This document shows, in pieces, positions 9,846 through 21,322 of a stretch of 64,000 nucleotides of DNA. The notes beneath the pieces are model-generated. The model was given only the letters and a program-made list of their open reading frames with translations. It had not been told where the DNA came from and did not search any database. Within the stretch, counting starts at the first letter, position 1; each line of letters begins with the position of its first letter. The position numbers and the translations under genes are program-made. Source of the DNA: Byssothecium circinans (taxonomy: Eukaryota; Ascomycota; Dothideomycetes; Pleosporales; Massarinaceae); contig ML976989.1 of NCBI GenBank assembly GCA_010015675.1, positions 931,031 through 995,030 on the forward strand, in the 5' to 3' direction.

Positions 9846-12444
9846 ATGGCCGCGTCCAAAGGCCGCTCGCGACCGAATACTCCGCAGATTGTTCATCAGA
9901 CTGCTATCAACCGTCCGTTGTCCCGCGCATCAACCGCGAGTGCACACTCGTTTGGCCAGCACGACGGCCAACACCCACACTTGGCGCAACCGCAGGCCAA
10001 CCATCCGGGCACCCCTCAGCAAGTGATCCAACACATCGGCTATGCCTCCGCGCAACCCCACGTGAACGGAACACACTGCAGCAATCCCCAGCAAGAGCAG
10101 CTGCTACACGCTGTGCATCATATGCAGCAGCAGGAGAACGTCATGGATCCCGCCCACCAGCAGCAGCTCATAGCATTCAGCAACGACGGTGGCCCACTTC
10201 AAGTTCTTGACCAAAACATTCAGGCGACATCGCAGTCCTACCAGATGACCCAGTCCAACTCGGCCATGTCGGTGAGTATGGACGGTGACGATTTGGTCAA
10301 GAAGAAGACGAAGAAGGGCGGTTCGGCTGGTGGAGCTCGGGATGATAGAGAGTTGCGCGAATTGATCAACCAAAACACAAATCGCGGTTTGGCGGAAGTT
10401 GCGCGCGACATACTAGTGCTGGACCGTTCAAGCAAGGCGGAGAAGATGAAGCAGCTCTTCGCCATGCTTTGGTAAGGCTTCCGTCGTCATAGCAGCACAC
10501 GGGCCCGCCCTTACTAATATCTCGCAGGTTGCGGAAAGCGTGCACCACCGTCAAGGACGCCTCAGTTCCCCGCAACCGCGTGTACAGCAAGTACGCTGAG
10601 ATTTGCGGTGACCAGCGGGTAACTACCTTGAACCCAGCTTCTTTTGGGAAATTGGTTCGCGTTATCTTCCCCGGCATTAACACGCGCCGTCTAGGAGTTC
10701 GCGGCGAATCCAAATATCACTACGTTGATCTAGCGCTCCACGAGGAACTTGAGGGAGGCAGCCGCCCAGTCACGAGCGATCCATCCGGTGCAATGAGCCG
10801 TCGACACTCGCGCCGTCAGGAGTCTATCGCGCCTATTGTGCATGCAAGGTATGTCTCACTCATTCTAGTTCACTCTATTATACAGCACCTAATATATGCA
10901 GTGCCAATCCACCTCCGGCCGCCGACACTGCCTCGTTCCCTAGCCCGGACCTCAGCACTCTGCCTATGAATCCGTCGCAAGGTCGTGTCTTCGCGGAGCC
11001 CTACTCGCAAGCTTACCACAGCTCGAATAGCAGGACAGCCCCGGATTATGTGTACAACCTCCAGTTCCCCTCCGAGGATCTTCTCGCCAATACAGGTGAT
11101 TTGTCCATCAATCTGCCGGATGTCCACCCATATCTTCCCGCCAAGTACGATGAGGATGCTGCCAACGCACTCGTTGCTCTCTATCGATCCCACTGCACAT
11201 CTCTGGTCGACGCAGTCCGATTCTGCAAAGAAAAGCAGTTCTTCAAACTGTTCACCTCTTTCCATGGCACTCTCACAATTCCAGTCCAGAAACTCTTCGC
11301 CATGAGAGAGTTGGCAAATTGGATCAAAGAGTGTGACTGGATGATGTACCAGATCATGATTAGGAACGTCTCTCAGCTCACTCTCCAGGTAGCTCCGCCT
11401 ACGGTCCTCAAATTCCTGGATAACATTGGGAAGATGCTGCATGGCCACATCTCCACGACCTTTTCGACCCTCCCGTTACATGTGCTTGAGGCCAAGCTCG
11501 AGCCAGCCACCATCTTTGCTCATTTACTTCGCCAGATGTTGCGCGTCAACTCCACTGCCCATGCCGCCGCAGTTGCGCTGACGGTCGACAACCAGCGCGA
11601 AGCGATGTGGAATGACTGGCTTGCCTACGTCAAGATAAAGCGTGTTATCGAGAATGTGCTCCCCCAGTCATGCGCACTTGAGACTGTGTTCCACATTCTA
11701 GCAATTGAGGTTCGCGATCTGCTCATTCCCCCCTGGTCAGGCCAACGTGCGATGCCCGAAGAGACAGTCATCGACAGGATATCCTCCTTTTTGATCAAGC
11801 TCCCTTCTCGGTTCCCCAACGCCACTACGCGAGCTCTTCTTCTATGCATCGATGCACTCGGTTCTGCGGCATTGCGAGAGATCACAGTGGAGAACGGTGT
11901 CAGCTTCCAAGGTTGGTGGCTGACGAAGGTTTTCATTGACGAGTACGCCCACTGGCTTGCGTCTCTTGGTGGCTTCCTTGCACATACGCCCGCAATATTT
12001 GGGCCATCAGACGGTTCGCCGGACCTGGAAGAAACAACCAACATCGATCTCGACATGGTGAATGGAGGTAGCGGCGGGAGCAGCAATGGTAACAATGACA
12101 GCCGCTTTAGCAGCATGGGCGCAGACAATGTTATAGATAGGCCCGGTCGCAACTTTTCCCAACCCACACAACACCCAAACAACTCTGGTCATGGTGGGTC
12201 ATCTTCTAGCGCCTTTGATATGGAACCCGCTAACGTGCGACTGTCAGATACCTTCCACCAGGAGCCGACCATGTCTTTTGATCTAAATCTCGATTTCAAC
12301 ACATCTCAACATGACCAATCTCAAGTCGAACTCGGTCATGATGATAGTGGCTTCATCGATAATGATGGGCTGGACGAGAAGCTCCATATGCAGGCATTCA
12401 GGTCTCTTGCCGCCGCGCCTGCCATGGTCACACATGGAATGTGA
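9846..12444 (+). CDS. rfx1: RFX-family winged-helix transcription factor
   Basis: Exons 9846-10471, 10528-10848 and 10902-12444 join in frame to 829 residues. The N-terminus is Gln/His-rich and disordered, with a basic KKKTKKGG stretch. The RFX DNA-binding domain spans about residues 205-275 across intron 1 (LRKACTTVKDASVPRNRVYSKY, FGKLVRVIFPGINTRRLGVRGESKYHY), with the recognition features intact. A large helical region follows (about residues 370-690), then a Ser/Gly/Asn-rich tail with acidic patches. Fungal RFX1 proteins control cell-cycle and DNA-damage genes and morphogenesis; the specific role here is inferred. The third-exon acceptor was set by frame, the nearer AG at 10901 being used. 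All three introns or exon joins have standard fungal signals. Confidence 0.95.
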
Positions 12445-13561
12445 GGACTCTCCTGACGGTGTCGGCAATTACCTGAAAACGGATCGCGGCCGTCGTCGCT
12501 CTACGTCCGAACCCCTTTCCTCATTTATGCGCTACGATGTCTCGGATGTTACGACTCATGCCCTTATACGGCCGCATTGCTCGGTAACGTCTTGTTTATA
12601 TCCTTTAATATTGTACATGGAGCAGTGCACCAACATTCGCAAATCGCGAAAGTAGTGTGCCTGCAAGCTCTTGCCATTCCCCCATCTCTTTGGCGTTAAG
12701 ACTTTGGACTGGCTGTTTGATTTTAACAGGTCATGGCCGGCTCCTGTCCACGGCCATTTTCGGCTAGCTATTACGCATGCATGGCGTAGGAGGGGTCTTT
12801 CTGCTATTCTTCATGGGTCTCTTCGGAGATCGCTTGTCTTCTTGAATTGTCTACCTTACTATCCGCCCTTCCCATTTCCTGTGGCGGGTACCGTGTTGGT
12901 CCTCCTTATTCTTCGTGGGGATACGGTATCAGTATAGAAGCTGGCAGCACTTCCGTTAAGACAAACTCCGGAAAGCGTTGCCAGACATTTGACACACGAC
13001 TGTGTCATTTGGCGGATAGCATGTTTCGAGAAGTTTTTCTTCCATTTCATTGTACAATATCTTGTCACTTTTCTGGGGAGAATCCTCTTTTGATCACTTC
13101 TTCGGTCTTGATTGTTTTGCATTGCGCGGTGTTTGGAAATCGGATCGAAATGGATCGGTGGGTTTGATATCTGGGATGCAAGAGGTGAACGGGGCGATCT
13201 GGGCTGTGGTTGGTCTGCCTTTGAGCAGAGCATCTTCATGGTGGAAGCTTTCCTTGAGCGTGTGCGGAAATCAATTCTTTTAAGCTTCGATCTGATCTTC
13301 TCACAAATCCATCTGGGCAGTGCCAAACACTTATCTTATACAATGCTAACTAAGGTAGGACTAGCGCCGTTAAAACAACAAAACTCATCTGTAAACACCT
13401 AGGCCACACAACCCCGCCGCTCACCTCTGCAGAATCTCGACGACAAGCTCCCGCATCGGACCTTTGTATAACAAGTCCAGGCGTCTTACAGAACCCTATA
13501 CTAACGTATCTCACTATACAGACACTTCATCCCCGCACACCTCAACGACCAACCCGACGCC
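12445..13561. other. Intergenic, no gene seen
   Basis: This 1.1-kb stretch holds the RFX 3' flank and the upstream region of the next gene. Open frames of up to 155 codons on both strands have no recognisable content and lie in unbiased sequence. Confidence 0.55.
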
Positions 13562-14320
13562 ATGAGCGAGGTCTTCCGCTTCCTGGACCTCCCCAAGGAG
13601 CTGCGCCTGATGGTGTATGAGTTCCTCCCCGAGGAGACGCAGTACCTCACGATCCACAATGCGGAGCAACTCTCCATCTTGAAACCGCCCGACGATTGGA
13701 ACGTCCTCCAGTACGATGATGATGTGCGCGCACCTTCCATCACCTTTGTCCCGTCCGCGCCCCGCGTCAGCGCCGCCATTCTGCTCACTTGCCGGCTCGT
13801 CAACGATGAGGCGAAAGGTATTGTCCAGAGCGAGGTTGAGTGGGAGTTTCCAAAGATCATAGTGCACGCGGACATGCTCCCTGCGCTCGTCAAGAGTGGC
13901 GGCTTCTTCGATCTGATGATCAGGTGGCGAGATGTCCTCGCAAGCGAAAGCCAGACAGGAGAGCCGCTCACGACGTGGCTGCTGGGCCAACAACTCATCA
14001 CTAGGGAAGATGTCTTGCACCCCAAACTCGACTTCTTGCTGAAGTTCTTGGATCTGGGGGGCCGCCACCTCCAAGTGGCTCCGGACAATGGAATCCGCCT
14101 CAACGTTTATAGCACCAGTGCTCCAGAGGATATTCAGTACTCCGTTCAGCGTTCCCGTTATGGCTTGACGGGGCGGACTTTCATGAACTTGAGGCTGATG
14201 CAATGTGGAATCGCCGAGCTTGAGTGGTTCCGAAATGCTGATGAGCATCGAGCCTTTGAATATTATCTGCGTGCTTGGGATTGGCCCGCAGCGACGCTTG
14301 ACTGGTGTCTTCGTCATTAG
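13562..14320 (+). CDS. F-box-like fungal protein of unknown function
   Basis: A single exon encodes 252 residues. The start MSEVFRFLDLPKELRLMVYEFLP is the F-box-like opening common in large fungal families (L-P-x-E-[LI]-R-x-x-[VI]-Y). The rest has no known motif; SAAILLTCRLVNDEAKG (residues about 70-90) matches the conserved ILATCRxVxxEA segment of such proteins. Substrate-adaptor function in SCF ubiquitin ligases is possible but not shown, since many of these proteins lack a full F-box. The next gene, 84 bp away and convergent, has the same layout and is a paralogue. Confidence 0.85.
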   Translation: MSEVFRFLDLPKELRLMVYEFLPEETQYLTIHNAEQLSILKPPDDWNVLQYDDDVRAPSITFVPSAPRVSAAILLTCRLVNDEAKGIVQSEVEWEFPKIIVHADMLPALVKSGGFFDLMIRWRDVLASESQTGEPLTTWLLGQQLITREDVLHPKLDFLLKFLDLGGRHLQVAPDNGIRLNVYSTSAPEDIQYSVQRSRYGLTGRTFMNLRLMQCGIAELEWFRNADEHRAFEYYLRAWDWPAATLDWCLRH

Positions 14321-14404
14321 ACTCTTTTCGTCCTTTCACAGCGTTCAGCTGGTCATTCCTCCCATAATCACCCCCCACCCTTCGTCGGACTGAAAGACTT
14401 CTCT

Positions 14405-15343
14405 TCACCACCTACCCACATCAACACCAATTCCCCCAACATCTTCTTCTAATTCCTTCACCCTGTCTTCCCAGTCTTTTTCAGTCAGCCTCTTCGCTCG
14501 ACCAATCCTCACGGTGGTAATTTCAAGAAATTCAATCACATCTTCCATGTACTTGTCCATCTCCTTCATTACGGCGATCAGTCTGTCTTCCCAGGTACGA
14601 TGTTCTGATAACGTAGGAAAGAACCGCGGGTCCGCAATACCAACCGCAATATCGAGATCTTGGAAATGCCCGCCTGATAACCCGCACAGGCGCGAGAGCT
14701 GCGTGCTCAGGTGAGCTTCAGCCGGGAGCGTGGTATACGTGGGGCCAAAGAGACAGATGTCTATAGCGAAGGCAGGACTGGACTGCAAGGAGAGAGCGCA
14801 GAGATGGACGAAGAGCGTCAGTCTGTCCGTAGGATCAGAAAAACTAGCGGACCAATCATCCTTCGATGCCAGCTCCACCAATCCACTCCCACCATGTTGA
14901 ACATGATGAACGCCCATCCTCCCTCCATTTCCCTCCCCACACCCCATCCTCCTCAGCTCCCTCAGCATCGTCGCCATAGCGAAAAGCCCCGCCTTCTGCG
15001 GCAGCACGTGCAAAATCGCCAAGTCGATGATCACTTTGGGCACATCCAGTCGTACTTCGTTCCTCCTCCTTTTCGTGATAATCACGTGGGCTTCATCGTA
15101 GACTTGCTGACACGTCGCTAGTATCGCGTTGGAGACTTGCTGCACGACGAGGATTATAGTGCCGTTTGCGCTGGGGAAGGGGCTGGCGAAGAGGGGGTGC
15201 TGGGTCGCGTGGGGGAAGATCCAGTGTTGGGGTGTTGGGGAGATGGATTCGTAGATTTGGAGGCGGAGTTCTTTGGGGAGTGCGAGGAGGGGGAAGGGTT
15301 TCAGTGGTGGTTGTGAGGACGCGGGTGAGGGTGGTGGCGGCAT
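14405..15343 (-). CDS. F-box-like fungal protein, paralogue of the convergent neighbour
   Basis: A single exon; the frame is open from 15430, giving 341 residues from the first ATG, or 312 from the ATG at 15343. The inner ATG is preferred because a TATATA sits at 15444-15449, too close for transcripts to include the outer ATG. After a Pro-rich leader comes FPLLALPKELRLQIYESISP, then NAILATCQQVYDEAHVI, the same two landmarks as in the plus-strand neighbour. The C-terminus has an acidic coiled-coil-like stretch (residues KDWEDRVKELEEDVG). Function unknown. A tail-to-tail arrangement of paralogues suggests an inverted duplication. Confidence 0.82.
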   Translation of the reverse strand: MPPPPSPASSQPPLKPFPLLALPKELRLQIYESISPTPQHWIFPHATQHPLFASPFPSANGTIILVVQQVSNAILATCQQVYDEAHVIITKRRRNEVRLDVPKVIIDLAILHVLPQKAGLFAMATMLRELRRMGCGEGNGGRMGVHHVQHGGSGLVELASKDDWSASFSDPTDRLTLFVHLCALSLQSSPAFAIDICLFGPTYTTLPAEAHLSTQLSRLCGLSGGHFQDLDIAVGIADPRFFPTLSEHRTWEDRLIAVMKEMDKYMEDVIEFLEITTVRIGRAKRLTEKDWEDRVKELEEDVGGIGVDVGRW

Positions 15344-15443
15344 TGTGGTGTGGTGTGAAAAGCTGGTGGTTGATGCGATGGCTGGGAACATGGGATGGGA
15401 AAGAAAAGAAAAAGTCAAGGATGACAGCAAAAGGGCCTGAAGC

Positions 15444-15449
15444 TATATA
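15444..15449 (-). promoter_or_regulatory. TATA box of the minus-strand F-box-like gene
   Basis: TATATA lies about 95 bp upstream of the ATG at 15343, a usual fungal distance, and argues against the ATG at 15430. Confidence 0.5.
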
Positions 15450-18400
15450 CATTTACGCGCTAGGGCATTCGTGACAGGACTACCCTAGTATGACACCAGC
15501 CCGAGTGGGATTAGGCCGATGGCGTTAGCGTAGACTTAGCTTTAACTTTATAGGGCGCGAAGGAAGTTGCGATGGCTTGTGCGTTATCGTCCTACCCGCT
15601 TGTTTTCATTTCACGATTCAGCGGTCTCTGTTCAGCGAGCAGGTTTTTCCGTTCAGCTTGAAAGGCTGAAGGGCTGAGGCGAGGTTTCGGCATGCTGTGT
15701 GTGTGTGCCTGTTCTTTGCCGCACAAGCCGGCCCACCCGCCAAGTCGGAGACTTTTAGCTGTTTCTTTGGACCATGGTTGTCTGCAATCCGTGGATCCTG
15801 CAAAAACTCTATTAGGACGCCGTGGCTTGAAAATGACATGTTCTTTTCCTTGGGAAATCGGTCAATTGATTTGTGTTTTTCGGCCGCCATTCAGCTAGGA
15901 CTTTTCTTCAGTTTACCCCTTTAATGACTCGTAGTCTGGGGTTTTGACTCGAGAGCCGGCTGGCGGTTTCTTGCCTTGGGCGCCATGGCGTTGGTCTCGT
16001 GCAGGCTGGTTGCTTTTTGGGACGGGTTGTGTGGAATGGAGAATGTGATTGTGTTGGTGTTGTGCGGCTTGTATTGTGATGTCAGCGTGTAATTGCCGGT
16101 CCGATTGCAGGGGAACGGGCTGCTGCCCGGCTGCAGAAGGCAATCATGTAGAGTGGGTACTAAGTATACCGTTGATTGGTGTTTGCCTTATTTTGAGGCG
16201 CACTTGGGTGGATTGGAGCATATAACCTGGCATGAGGTGGCGTATCTGCAGCTTGGGTTCCGCGGAAGACTCCATAAGGCTGCATGCAACAGCACCACTG
16301 TAGCGAATGAGGATGTTTGGACGGAAGTGTTTGAGCTTTTGAGCTGCAGCGGTGGGTGTAATTGGCTTCCTTTACGAGATTAAAGATCAGTCAATGTTTC
16401 CACTCTGACCTATGTAAAATACTAGACTCTCCCCTTCATCTCCTTCCTTGGACCTTGCTTCCTTAGGCTTTCACGAAGAACCCGCAACAGTACTTAATTT
16501 TCTCAAGCACTATGCTCGGCCCCGCTCCCAAACTCTCCCTCTCATCAATTTCGATACGTATCCAACTACACCGACTTAAGGCCCTTGCGCAGCTCTTGCA
16601 TTATACAGTGGCCTTATTCGCTTGCGGTACTGTGCCTTCCAGCTTTAAAAGCGCCTCTGGGCGAAAACATTAGTGCGTTTGGTACCTATGGTGCACATCA
16701 TTACACATAAAACATAGTAGGCCAGCAATCAAGAGGGGAGAGCGGGATGATCTTTTCCATCTACAGCATGCAGTTCATGTGGAAACACCACGCTTTTCAG
16801 GTACGAATTTCCCTATACTTGGAGCGCTTTCATGCCCGATGGTCGCAAGTTTGTCTGCTAGGCTTGGAGCGTGAGGGCAGGTACCTTTCAAGGTAATTCC
16901 CCTCTCAACAACTTGTATATCGCATATCAAAATTAACTTATTACAAGGGGTTGATCTTGCCAATACCATTCCTTAGACTCTTCATAGAAGAAGTAAATTT
17001 GACGTATCGTCATGCCAAATAACGCACCAAGCAAATTCACCAAACCGTAAAATTGTGCAAAGTCGCCAACACTGGGTTAGCTCTCCTCGATCAATGAATC
17101 CACGATCGCACACGAAAATTGAAGAGCTCCGTAGACTATAACTAAGCGTGTAGCGCGGTTCCTCGACGCACTGATCACATAGGAAATCGATATCGTAAGA
17201 CGCATGAGCCGCTCGAGTCCCCGATCATTCTAGTCATTACCCCTCCACCAAGCCACTTACTCATGGCCCCAATCAAGAAATCCTTCCCGCTCGTGCGCCA
17301 CATTTGTGTTCTTCGCTTCTTTGAAACGAGAGCGTTGATGTCACAATGATTTCAAAGAAGCAACTGCAATCACACGTTTCGCCGTGCTGGTCATGTTCGA
17401 CAACTTGTCCCAACTAGTTGAGGTGGTTAAAGGCGCGATAGAGATACATCTAACCATTATTTTAGACTGTGTGTGGGCATGTATGCTCTCCGACCTAACG
17501 ATAAACCTGATATTGATGACTCGACGGCTGATATAGTGTTACCCATTCGGAGACATCAAGACACATCTATTCAGATCCATAGCTCCGTTGAAAAGACTCG
17601 AAACGACACAGACCTTGCCGCGAAGAAAACAACTTGAACTGCCAACGCTCTATATCGGTGTCGACATCATTAGCTACGCGGCGGAGCTTGAAATCGTCTT
17701 TGCGGGTTATGTTGTACCGCTCGAAATGTCAGATCAGTGTGTGCTTGGTGCGCTATGCTTGACCGGGCCCAAAGCATGGATGTCCTGGTCCATGATGCGG
17801 GCTGCTCTGCATAAATGCCACAGCTTCTCTAGCCTGGGGCTGAGGAAACGGTAAACCTCTAACCTGATGAGGTGGCAAGTGGCGAGATTTGAACGGGAAC
17901 GCTTGTGTGGCTTCCAAAGGCTCGTCAAGCACCCGTATTGTTATACCTAATGTATAGTGGATGCCCAACGTAAATCATGTAGTGGGTCGTGCGGCGAGAA
18001 CGATTTTGGTAAACCATGCGACCGATCTCATTGGACAGGTTAAGGAAGCGGAAGGGTTCGAACGCGTGCCCATGAAGTCTTTATGTAACTCTTGTGTAAT
18101 GATCGGCAAAGTTTATCCCCATCGGTAAATACTTGGCGAGGGGACGTGTGAATGACATTGTCACGTGATTTAAGGTTGACCCAGCAAGAGCTGATGGCGA
18201 CACTTACGTATGTGATGAGTGTAAATCGCTAGTGAGATGTATTAGCAGGAAGAGGGGCTTAAAACATGGCTTTGGTCATAGTGAAAGCGAAGAGCCGATC
18301 AAAAAAAGCTCGGAACTTATACTCGAGGGGAATGATGGGAGAGGTATGATGTCGAAATTAAGATGAGGGGATATCATGCCAAGCGTCAACTGAGGTTAGT

Positions 18401-18778
18401 GCAACCCGCTGCGCAGCTCTCGCCCCGCAATCAACATTGAAGCAGCTTTCGTCCTTATCTTTGCTATCTCGCGCTCTGGGGAAGCAAGGTCTTCATGGAG
18501 AAGCGGTCTTCACAATCCAAAGAATTTCGCGCGAGAATGGCCACAAGCGCCACTTTCAACGCATCCTCTTCAGCAGACCTTAGGAAATTACCTCTCAACG
18601 ACCCTGCCACAATGGTCCCCAAATCCAGCTTCACGTTGAGTCCAGCCTCAGCCCCAATCCCCATTCTGAAGTATTCGGGTTCCTCTCTTTTCCAAGTTTT
18701 TTCCTTTCCTCCTTTCCCATTGAATTTGAGAGAAATCCCATCATTATCTCTCGAAAATTCCAGCTCTTATTACACCCG
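15450..18778. other. 3.3-kb stretch without a convincing gene
   Basis: I find no domain, no consistent long frame and no tRNA fold. Short frames (for example 15913-16143 minus and 16093-16383 plus) look random. Around 17970-18100 one plus frame reads smoothly for about 40 codons (ILVNHATDLIGQVKEAEGFE) between stops and may be a relic. The region contains many C/T versus G/A strand changes and may be decayed sequence. Confidence 0.45.
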
Positions 18779-19682
18779 ACCCTAGCCCTAGCTGGCGGAA
18801 ACACCTGCTACCTTCCCAACGGCGCCACGCTCCCTTCAGCACCTGCTGCGGCATGCGTTCCGCCTGTCTCTCAAGAGGCCTTTGTGCCATCGAAGCCACA
18901 TCCAACACCGGTATACCTTATGCGCGCGGTACCTGCAATGATAAAAGCTGGGAGAGCCCTCTCTGTCCACCCATATGACAATTAAACCAGGACACGGCGA
19001 ACAACGCGTCGGCTTACGATTTTTGAGCAAGAGGTGTACATGTATGGGAGTGCGGGAGCCAGGGGTATGGAGGCTAGGCGCAGTATTGTTGTGAGAGCGC
19101 TAGGGAGAAGCAGAAGTGTTGTAGTACGATGACGGCGGTGTTTAAGCTGGCCGCTGCTACGGTGGGGCTTTTACTTATACGGCTAGTTCTTCGTCGCCAA
19201 CATTAAGTCTGACGTCGTCGCCTGGATCAACTGCTTCGGAAACTGCTTCACGGCCCTCGAGTCCGACGGCTGTCAGTTCGGAAGCAATTAGTTCACCAAT
19301 GGCTGGCAACACTGCTCCCAAGGGAACCAACGACAAAGGCAACAACAGCGTTCGTATCGGCGCTGCTGTTGGAGGTGTGTTGGGAGGCCTTTTCCTCACA
19401 GCCGGTATTGCACTTCTCCTCCGATGGCAGAAGAAGCGACACGATCAGATAGTGGCCGATCTACAGAAACAAAAACAAGATGAAAAGCCGGCTGGAAACG
19501 ATTACTATGCATACAATGGGAATTTTGGATCTCCGGTTCAAGTGGAAGGAAGCCTAGCTCCGTACGAAGCGGATAGTCGGGCGCGGCATGAGGCAGGTTT
19601 GGGTGTAGTACATTATGAAATGCCTACTCAGGGAAAGGTGCATGAGCTGCAGGAGAAAAGACGCATGTTGAGTAGTTGTTGA
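18779..19682 (+). pseudogene. Broken Cys-rich single-pass membrane protein gene
   Basis: Pieces of one protein appear in successive order in different frames: a mature N-terminus (LALAGGNTCYLPNG), a Cys-containing ectodomain (ARGTCNDKSWESPLCPP, then VHVWECGSQGYGG and QYCCESAREKQKCC), a Ser/Thr-rich stalk (PTLSLTSSPGSTASETASRPSS), a transmembrane helix (VGGVLGGLFLTAGIALLLRW, about 19366-19425) and a cytoplasmic tail ending at the TGA of 19680-19682. The order matches a common fungal family of secreted-type membrane proteins with a C-terminal helix. At least two frame changes (near 18890 and 19170) and in-frame TGA/TAG codons near 18963, 19023 and 19073 break it. Splicing cannot repair all of these. 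The first exon and start are not found. The tail ORF from 19299 could still be called as a short gene. Confidence 0.75.
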
Positions 19683-20752
19683 AGGACGTGAAATATGAAA
19701 TAATTCCAATGTTTCTCTAGTATCAAAAGCATGATGATGTATCTATGATAGATAAACACTGTATTGATAAGGGTGATGACAAGCGTTAGTTCCATTTCTA
19801 CCTCATCCTACGACTGCATCGAAGAGACGATGTAAATCTCCAAGATCTACAAGAATTATGGTGGTTACAGTGGATATGCGAACACTACATCAAGAGCAGT
19901 ACGCCATTCATTCTACTATCCATGAAACAGTCTTCCTATAATTGACCACATAGCCCTACAACGATTGCATTTAACTTTAAGGCACAACATCGTTAAATTG
20001 CTCTCGAGCGTCACATCGTTCTTCCGGAACGCAAAAACATGCTGTAGCATTCCCCTGCTGATGAAATTTCCGGCATTCAAACTCCTTCCATGGACTGCAG
20101 GTATAAACTGCAGAGGCAAAACGACACAAATGCACGAATCTTAACTAAGTAGACATCATACCCTCCCTCTTCTATCGGCCACTTGAACGTATCGAAGCCA
20201 GTACAGCCTGTATATCTTCGACACCTTTTGGCTGTTCAACCCCGCTGTACTGGCATACCTTTCTCGCGTAGCAGCAAGTCAACCGTGCTATGAGCCACTG
20301 CATTATTATGGAAGACCTAATCGTTTCTATCAATCTCGTGCGTGGGTTCTAACGTTCGCTACACTGCCTCTGAGGACGCAGACAAAATGTACATCTCCCC
20401 ACTGCTCTATATTAGGATCCGTCAGTCCATGGCCAAGAAAAAAAAGAGGCTCTTAACGTAAGAACTGATACCCGCGAGCATATTTGCCCATCTTGCCCTC
20501 GTTGTCAGGTTGAATTAGGATATTCTGATGCTACTGGATGGTTTGGAAGAGTATGAGCTCATTGGAAATATTGCGGTTGAGATTGAGAATAACCGTAGCG
20601 CGCAACCATGAGTGGTGCATGAGTGTTCCACTACTCTCAAGGGTGAATAGATCTTGAACCTCAATCGATTTCATGGATATATCTCTAAGTAGTATTCTAT
20701 AAAAGGAAATCTTATATATTAAATCTATCTTAGGATCGTGAGAGGATCTCAC
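19683..20752. other. AT-rich intergenic; possible interior of the adjacent LTR element
   Basis: No recognisable gene. A minus frame of 73 codons (20531-20752) abuts the LTR-like repeat and would lie just inside a minus-oriented element, but its sequence (SSGTLMHHSWLRATVILNLN) matches no retroelement domain I can name. Confidence 0.4.
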
Positions 20753-21143
20753 GTGTGATACAGTATCTGAGCTCTATTACAGCTCTGTTACAGCTCTATC
20801 ACACGCAATACTATCTTAAGGTTATAATAGGGTATTAAAGGAGTAATATATTAATTATTTTATTAGTGTTACTCTATCCTTGGCATCCTTGGATATGCTC
20901 TAGTTAGGTGAATGTTAACCCTACAGCGCTGCACGCCCTTAAATAATAACCACAGCACTTTTATATATATATATAGGCTGTTAACGAGGTTATTCTAGCT
21001 ATAGATAACGTTATTTCATAGCGCTGAGGTGTGTATATACTGTATAATAGAATAAGAAGCTACTAAGGGTGCTCCTTCCTCACACCTCTAATAGAGCTCT
21101 AACAGAGCTGTAATAGAGCTTAGAGGCTATCTTAGCCCTAACA
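20753..21143 (-). mobile_element. LTR-like sequence (~391 bp, TG...CA ends on minus strand)
   Basis: Read on the minus strand it begins TGTTAGGGCTAAGATAGCC and ends ATACTGTATCACA, i.e. TG...CA. Near both ends is a motif AGCTCTATTACAGCTCTGTT in opposite orientation (20770-20803 against 21087-21120, about 30 of 35 identical), so it can also be read as a 35-bp inverted repeat around an AT-rich core. I see no matching 5-bp target-site duplication, so it is either one LTR of a decayed element or a MITE. Confidence 0.5.
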
Positions 21144-21322
21144 TAATTTCTAGCATAAAGTGCTCGTATAGTACTATCACCCTTATAAATCTACATCACG
21201 ATGTGGAGGCTATGTTAAAGTGTGATTGGAGTGGGGCAACCGCTGTACAGCGTCTTCATCAACCCTATGAAGCGCGGTACGGAAGAAGGGTTGTAGGCCA
21301 GTTGCGCCGTGCTGTGGGGGAG

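Noticed and set aside
13514..14317. 267-codon minus frame antisense to the first F-box-like gene
   Set aside because: It mirrors the sense gene's codon structure and has no recognisable content.
15344..15430. N-terminal extension of the minus-strand F-box-like gene
   Set aside because: The TATATA at 15444-15449 is too near for the outer ATG; the extension is low complexity.
18010..18070. Possible tRNA B-box (GGGTTCGAACGCG)
   Set aside because: No matching A-box, acceptor stem or T-stem could be folded around it.
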